Source: Myxococcales bacterium (GTDB taxonomy: Bacteria; Myxococcota; Myxococcia; Myxococcales; Myxococcaceae). Taken from it: a DNA stretch of 64,000 nt. Position 1 is the first letter of the stretch. Every line of letters starts with the position of its first letter. Below the pieces are notes generated by a model that did not search any database, was not told the origin of the DNA, and saw nothing but the letters and a program-made list of their open reading frames with translations. Positions 59,710 through 64,000 of this stretch are shown piece by piece. The stretch spans positions 1 to 64,000 of the forward strand of contig JAUXRI010000102.1 of the NCBI GenBank assembly GCA_030681895.1, written 5' to 3'. Position numbers and translations under genes: made by a program.

Positions 59710-60648
59710 ATGCAACAGCACCTGAAGAATGCCGCGATGTTGGTGGCGCTCGTGATGACCTCGAGCTGCGCCGGCGTGATGAAGGAGCTCGGCGTGGGGC
59801 CGAAGCGAAACGCCAGCAATGAGGTCTCGAGCGCCATCAAGGCGCGGGATGTGTCGAGGCTCACCGCGCTCTGCGACGACGAGACCCTCGGCTCAGTCGA
59901 GCGGGAGCCGAGGCATGCCGCGTGCGCCGAGCTCGTGGCCATCAAGTCCAACGAAGACACTGGTGACTGCTCGACGGTGGTGGAGCGCTCCCGGAGCGCG
60001 AAGATGACGCGGGCCGACCTCGACGCGCCGGTCGACTTCTCGTCGAGGTGGGCTGCCCGGCTGGCGAAGTGCGAGAAGTACGACGAGATCTTCGAGCAGT
60101 TCGCGCATCTCGGAGAGGGCCGCGACACCTCCACCGGCGTGCAGGTACTGCAACGGCTCGAGCGTGACGGCGTGCCGCTCTTCGCTGCGTTCGGCCGCTA
60201 CGCGCGGGAGCACGCGGGCCCATCGTTCCTCAACGTCAAGGCTGCGTCGTATGCCGGCTCCCACATCGGCACGTGGCTTCTCCTCGCTGGACGCCGTGAC
60301 CAGTGCTCGATGCTGCTCAAGGCGCTGACCGACGCACCCGAAGGCGTGCGCGTCGGCCTGCTGTTCTATTTCGAAGAGGCCGGCTGCAAAGCAGAAGGCA
60401 CCGCCGTCGCCCTGAGCCTGCTCGCGGCGAAGAAGGACACCTCGCGCGTCAGGAGCTGCGCGTCCCTCGGCAAGCTCGGCGCCACCACGGCGCAGCCACA
60501 GCTTCAGCTGCTGGCCGACTCCGACAGCTTCTTCGTCGTGCGTGAGACGGTGACCAACGGACGGGTGTACGGCGTCAAGGTCTTCCCGGTGCGCGATGCC
60601 TGCCGTGACGCGTTGACCAGCCTCAAGCTGCAGCCGGCCCGCAAGTAG
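59710..60648 (+). CDS. Predicted lipoprotein, unknown
   Basis: 312 residues from ATG 59710, directly after a perfect GGAGAACCG ribosome-binding site. The signal ends MTSSC-A. The mature protein is helical with several Cys residues (TALCDDETL, HAACAELVAI, GDCSTVVE, AKCEKYDE, GCKAEG, RSCASLG) and repeat-like helices (GVQVLQRLERDGVPLFAAFG) suggesting an alpha-solenoid such as HEAT or TPR. No catalytic motif. Convergent with the kinase-PhnD gene. Confidence 0.72.
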   Translation: MQQHLKNAAMLVALVMTSSCAGVMKELGVGPKRNASNEVSSAIKARDVSRLTALCDDETLGSVEREPRHAACAELVAIKSNEDTGDCSTVVERSRSAKMTRADLDAPVDFSSRWAARLAKCEKYDEIFEQFAHLGEGRDTSTGVQVLQRLERDGVPLFAAFGRYAREHAGPSFLNVKAASYAGSHIGTWLLLAGRRDQCSMLLKALTDAPEGVRVGLLFYFEEAGCKAEGTAVALSLLAAKKDTSRVRSCASLGKLGATTAQPQLQLLADSDSFFVVRETVTNGRVYGVKVFPVRDACRDALTSLKLQPARK

Positions 60649-60755
60649 GCGTCCACGTCACTCCACGTCAGCGACGCTCGTCTGACCGCAAGGGCGATCG
60701 CGAACACTGCCATCACGCTCGCGCGTCGTCGGCGCGGGAGTCGAAAGTGGGTCGA

Positions 60756-62750
60756 CTACCTGGGTGCGTCTTCTTCCGAGATCAGCTCGCGCAGCACCGC
60801 GTAGTCACCCGGGCTCGCCTCGACGAAACCCGTCACCCGCTCGATGGAGCCGCTCTCGCCACCGACCGGCTTGAACGCGAACAGCGCCACCTTCAGTGCG
60901 TCGAGCTCTGCCGTCGGCACGCCCGGCCCCGCGACGATGGTGTCTTGTGGCGAGCGCCCGGTGATGGCGATCTGCCGGAACGTCGACACGTCGATGCCTT
61001 GCGTGACGGCGTTGACGAACACACCCGAGTACGTGCCGCCCGCCTGACACCGCTTGTCCGCGAGGTCGCGCAGCACCTGCAGGTGGTTTCCGCTCTTCAC
61101 CACCGACACGTCCTTCGCCCAGTCGAGCCCTGCCTTGCGCGCCGCCATGCGTGGAAACAGCAACCCCGTCGTGGAGTCATCGTCGGGAATGCAGAACGTC
61201 TTGCCCTTCAGGTCGGCCACCGTCGAGATGCCGGAGCCATCGCCCGCGAGCAGCACGCCGTCGGTGCCCGAGGCGCCGCCCACCAGCTTCAGCGCGACCG
61301 GTTGAACCCGAGCGTCGCGACGTTCGGTGCGCACGAAGAGCGTCGGCGGCAGTGACGCGTACTGCACGCCTCCGTCGAGCAGCTGCGCCGCGAGCTCGTG
61401 ATAGCTCGAGGAGTAGACGAACTGCACCGGCCGGCCGGTCTTCCGCTCGAGGTGGCGCCGCAGCGGCTCGAGGTCGGCCGACAACACCGCGACATCGACC
61501 GTCGGTGGCCAGCCCACCAACAGCACCGGCCCACTCGGCGGTGGCCGCAACACGCGCACGGCCAGCCCTCCACCAAGCACCGTCGCGACGAGCGCGAGCG
61601 CGACTGCCAGCGCCAGCTCCTTCACCGTCAACCCGGTGCGCGTCGACACCCGCGCGCTGAGGGACGCCTTCGGCATCGTCTCGCCGGTGTTCGGCGCCTT
61701 CCCGTCCTTTCCCGGCTCGTCCCACGTCGTGCGCTCTTCGTCCTTGAAGCCCTCGACCTTCGCGCGCTCGACCGCCGCCTTCACCTCGGACTCGTTGGCG
61801 CGCAGCACGTCGCCCAGCACCTCGCCGACGAAGGCCGCGAGCTGATCAGCACCATGTTTGAGGCCGACGGAGTCAGCCGCGGCTTCGAGCTCGCGACGAA
61901 AGACGTCGGCGGTGGGCTGCCGTTGCTCACGGTCGAGTGAGAGCGCGCGCATCACCACTTGCGAGATGGGCTCCGGCAGCTCGGCTCGGAAGTCCGTCGG
62001 CCGCCACGCGTCGGCGGTGATGATGGCCTGCATCGTCTCGAGGTCGGTGTCTCGCTTGAAGAGGCGGCGCGAGGTGAGCAGCTCCCACGTCACGATGCCG
62101 AGCGCGAAGACGTCACTGCGCCGGTCGAGCTTCTGCTGCTGCACCTGCTCCGGCGACATGTAGTGCAGCTTCCCCTTGAGGCTGCCGCTGCGCGTGGTGT
62201 CGACGCCGAGCTCGGTCGCCTTCGCGATGCCGAAGTCGAGGAGCTTCACGTGCCCGCCCGCCGTCACCATCAGGTTGTGCGGAGAGATGTCGCGGTGGAC
62301 GAGACCGAGCGCTTTGCCTTCCGGGTCCGTCAGCTCGTGCGCGGCGTGCGCGCCTGCACAGGCCTGCGCCATCAAGCCGACGACGACGCCGATGGGAAAG
62401 GGGCGCTCCTGCTGAATCGCCGCGCGCAGGAGGTCGCGAAGGCTCACGCCCAGCACGTGCTCCATGACGATGGAGGGCGTGCCGTCGGCGTCGCTGAGCT
62501 CGTGAATCTGCACGATGTTCGGGTGCGTGAGCCGCGCGACCCAGCGAGCCTCTTGCAGGAACATTTCGCGGAACGCCGGCTGCGACGCGAGGTGGGGCAG
62601 GGCGCGTTTGATGACGACGAGCCGCTCGAAGCCGTGCGGGCCACGCTCCAGCGCGAGGAAGATTTCCGCCATGCCGCCGATGTCGAGCCGGTGCACGAGC
62701 TCGTAGCGGCCCACGTGTCGGCGTTTGAAGTCGGAGGGGCCGTCGGACAT
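60756..62750 (-). CDS. Ser/Thr kinase fused through a membrane helix to a PhnD-like sensor domain
   Basis: 664 residues from ATG 62750. Cytoplasmic kinase about 15-290: LDIGGMAEIFLA, VVIKRALPHL, VHRDISPHNLMV, LLDFGIAKA, MSPEQVQQQ. A charged linker, then one transmembrane helix (about 375-400, LALAVALALVATVLGGGLAV). The C-terminal 260 residues resemble phosphonate/phosphate ABC-type binding proteins (PhnD family): LLVGWPPTVDVAVLSADLEP, QFVYSSSYHELAAQLLDGGV followed by QYASLPPTLFV, DGSGISTVADLKGKTFCIPD, and a second lobe (FRQIAITGRSPQDTIVAGPG). A binding-protein fold fixed to a kinase would let an extracytoplasmic oxyanion or small ligand control phosphorylation inside the cell. Confidence 0.9.
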   Translation of the reverse strand: MSDGPSDFKRRHVGRYELVHRLDIGGMAEIFLALERGPHGFERLVVIKRALPHLASQPAFREMFLQEARWVARLTHPNIVQIHELSDADGTPSIVMEHVLGVSLRDLLRAAIQQERPFPIGVVVGLMAQACAGAHAAHELTDPEGKALGLVHRDISPHNLMVTAGGHVKLLDFGIAKATELGVDTTRSGSLKGKLHYMSPEQVQQQKLDRRSDVFALGIVTWELLTSRRLFKRDTDLETMQAIITADAWRPTDFRAELPEPISQVVMRALSLDREQRQPTADVFRRELEAAADSVGLKHGADQLAAFVGEVLGDVLRANESEVKAAVERAKVEGFKDEERTTWDEPGKDGKAPNTGETMPKASLSARVSTRTGLTVKELALAVALALVATVLGGGLAVRVLRPPPSGPVLLVGWPPTVDVAVLSADLEPLRRHLERKTGRPVQFVYSSSYHELAAQLLDGGVQYASLPPTLFVRTERRDARVQPVALKLVGGASGTDGVLLAGDGSGISTVADLKGKTFCIPDDDSTTGLLFPRMAARKAGLDWAKDVSVVKSGNHLQVLRDLADKRCQAGGTYSGVFVNAVTQGIDVSTFRQIAITGRSPQDTIVAGPGVPTAELDALKVALFAFKPVGGESGSIERVTGFVEASPGDYAVLRELISEEDAPR

Positions 62751-62992
62751 CTCGACGACAGCGTACTGCCTCTGCGTCCGCCAGACGTCAGGAGCTGGGT
62801 GGCGACGTCAGCCAGACAGCTGTGGGAGTGCAGAGGCGCCAGGAGGAGAAGCGACGCGCCGGAGCAGTCACACAGCTCCGAGCCCTCGCGCGGCCGGAGG
62901 TTTGAGTCAGTGGGCGCATGAGGGCCCAGTCGAAGAACCAGGTCGGTCACCCGAGCGATTCCCATGCAACGGGTCCCTCGCCGCTCTCGTGT

Positions 62993-63409
62993 TCAGCGAC
63001 GCCAGACGAGGTGAGCAAGAGGGCACTCTGGAGACAGCTGGCGCGTCAGGTGCGCGCACGCGGGCGAGGTGCCGTTGACCACGAACGCGTCGCAGCGCAT
63101 CTGCGGTGTCTGAGGCCTTGGTGGCTTGGCCTGGAAGCAGGCGACGTACTGTTCGACGATCATCCGATCAGCATCGGTGCAGTTCGTCAGAGAGCCCGAG
63201 CAGGTGGCCTCAGGAAGACTCTCGAGGTGCGCATCGCAGAAACCCGGTGCGCCCATCGTCGTCGAGCCGCACACGCCACTGCAGGGCGCAAAGCCTTGCA
63301 GGCTGCGGTCTGCCGCAGTCATGAGGCGCTCGCAGGCGCTGGGCGGACCACACGCTGCGAGTGGAGCCAGCACAGACAGTGCAGCCATGACCTGAATGCA
63401 AGTCTTCAC
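62993..63409 (-). CDS. Small Cys-rich predicted lipoprotein
   Basis: 138 residues from GTG 63409 (GGAGCG upstream) or 131 from ATG 63388. The signal ends PLAACG with a lipobox. The mature part has many Cys residues in close pairs (SACERL, APCSGVCGS, FCDAHL, ATCSGSLTNCT, VACFQ, MRCDAF, PACAHL, SPECPL), suggesting several disulfides. No recognised domain. Its upstream neighbour, on the plus strand, starts at 63700, and the 290-bp gap holds nothing I can assign. Confidence 0.65.
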   Translation of the reverse strand: MKTCIQVMAALSVLAPLAACGPPSACERLMTAADRSLQGFAPCSGVCGSTTMGAPGFCDAHLESLPEATCSGSLTNCTDADRMIVEQYVACFQAKPPRPQTPQMRCDAFVVNGTSPACAHLTRQLSPECPLAHLVWRR

Positions 63410-63699
63410 GGTCGTTCATCGCTCCAGTGGCACGTCTCCTCGCAGTTCCTGCCAGACAGATGGAAGCGCGTCACCAACCGAGCAGCCCCTCTTCGACGGC
63501 AGAGACGCGAGGTGGGAGTGACGTGCTGGGAGGACCGGCGACGAGCGCCTGATCAGTTCGTGGTGCGGCGCTGGCGCTCGAGATGTGAGATGAACCGAGC
63601 CCCGCTGCAGGCAGTTCGTCGCGGCGAACAGTCGGTCATCGGGGTGCGGGCGCTCCGCCGTGAGCGCACCGCCGCAGGTTGCTCGCCGGGGGAGTTCGA

Positions 63700-64000
63700 A
63701 TGTCGCGTCTGACCGTTGGACTGTGCAGTGTCTGCCTGGCCGGGTGCCTCGATTTGACGGTGCCAGAGCCTCCTGGGCCCGGCTCCGTCAGTGGGCGTGT
63801 GGTGTTGGCCGAGCCGGGAAGCAGTGAGCGGCGGCCGCTCGGCGGGGCCGAGGTGCGCGTGCTGGGCTCGGGCCTCGCCACCACCACCGCGCCAGCAGGC
63901 ACCTTCGTGCTCGAGAACCTCGAGCTGACGAGCGGGCTGTTGTTGGTGCGTGCCGAGGTCGGCGGGGTGGCCCGACAACGCGTCGTGCAGCTGGCTGACT
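63700..64000 (+). CDS. Lipoprotein with carboxypeptidase-regulatory-like domain (3' end outside window)
   Basis: ATG 63700 follows GGGGGAG and the frame stays open to the window edge (100 codons visible). The signal ends SVCLAGC, lipobox LAGC at Cys 16. After a Pro/Gly spacer, SVSGRVVLAEPGSSERRPLG, AEVRVLGSGLATTTAPAGTF and VLENLELTSGLLLVRAEVGG form the beta-sandwich typical of CarboxypepD_reg/transthyretin-like domains. In myxobacteria such domains often begin long surface proteins with further repeats, so the full protein is probably much larger. Confidence 0.75.
   Translation, partial: MSRLTVGLCSVCLAGCLDLTVPEPPGPGSVSGRVVLAEPGSSERRPLGGAEVRVLGSGLATTTAPAGTFVLENLELTSGLLLVRAEVGGVARQRVVQLAD

Overview
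The window is GC-rich DNA that almost certainly comes from a myxobacterium (Myxococcota). The evidence is a MYXO-CTERM sorting tail on the amylase at 7348-9885, lipoproteins whose N-termini are rich in Asp-Ala-Gly repeats, three Hanks-type Ser/Thr kinases, two FHA-sigma54 activators, an ECF sigma/FecR pair, and many GTG or TTG starts. No rRNA, tRNA, CRISPR array, transposase or phage gene was seen. It looks like chromosomal sequence with a few dispersed repeats and some decayed genes.

Layout. 1-6924: tail of a 19-residue-repeat protein with a strong terminator, a membrane protein, an ECF sigma/FecR operon, an Ala-rich protein, a large lipoprotein and a membrane metalloprotease. 7348-13577 and 19040-24822: alpha-glucan genes in two divergently organised blocks. 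They comprise a GH15 glucoamylase-like enzyme, a cytochrome-type DUF1592 protein carrying a CBM48-like insert and its DUF1552 partner, a small CBM48-like lipoprotein, and an operon of GH13 amylase, maltoporin-like porin and GH13 amylase. Between these blocks (13586-18782) lie a DUF2807 lipoprotein, an FHA-sigma54 activator, a coiled-coil protein, a Ser/Thr kinase and a small exported protein. 24826-43857: a POTRA/SurA-N envelope pair, a 1,355-residue hydrolase-like lipoprotein, a toxin-antitoxin remnant, an M32 carboxypeptidase, an ATP-grasp protein, a pilus-secretin-like protein, a FadL-type porin and a second kinase/FHA-sigma54 pair. 44039-49132: a tightly coupled operon (SRPBCC, DoxX-like, DUF3419, squalene/phytoene-synthase-like) followed by two coupled ArsA/GET3-type ATPases behind a short leader ORF. 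49672-64000: DUF1826, DUF4272, a peptidoglycan-binding CHAP protein, phosphofructokinase, a hydrolase interrupted by an in-frame stop, a TonB-like protein, a kinase fused to a PhnD-like sensor, and small lipoproteins.

The most coherent system is the alpha-glucan module. Secreted or surface amylases and a maltoporin-like channel would degrade and import starch or glycogen. A haem-type DUF1592/DUF1552 pair carries the same kind of starch-binding fold. Both divergent promoter regions contain a nearly identical 19-bp dyad (9910-9928 and 19467-19485) at matching distances from the flanking starts, and both have sigma54-like -24/-12 elements. This suggests one regulon. The other main observation is a three-copy interspersed palindromic element (near 7.1, 26.8 and 49.3 kb) with a second conserved box. 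Functions are assigned from motifs read by eye; no database search was run.
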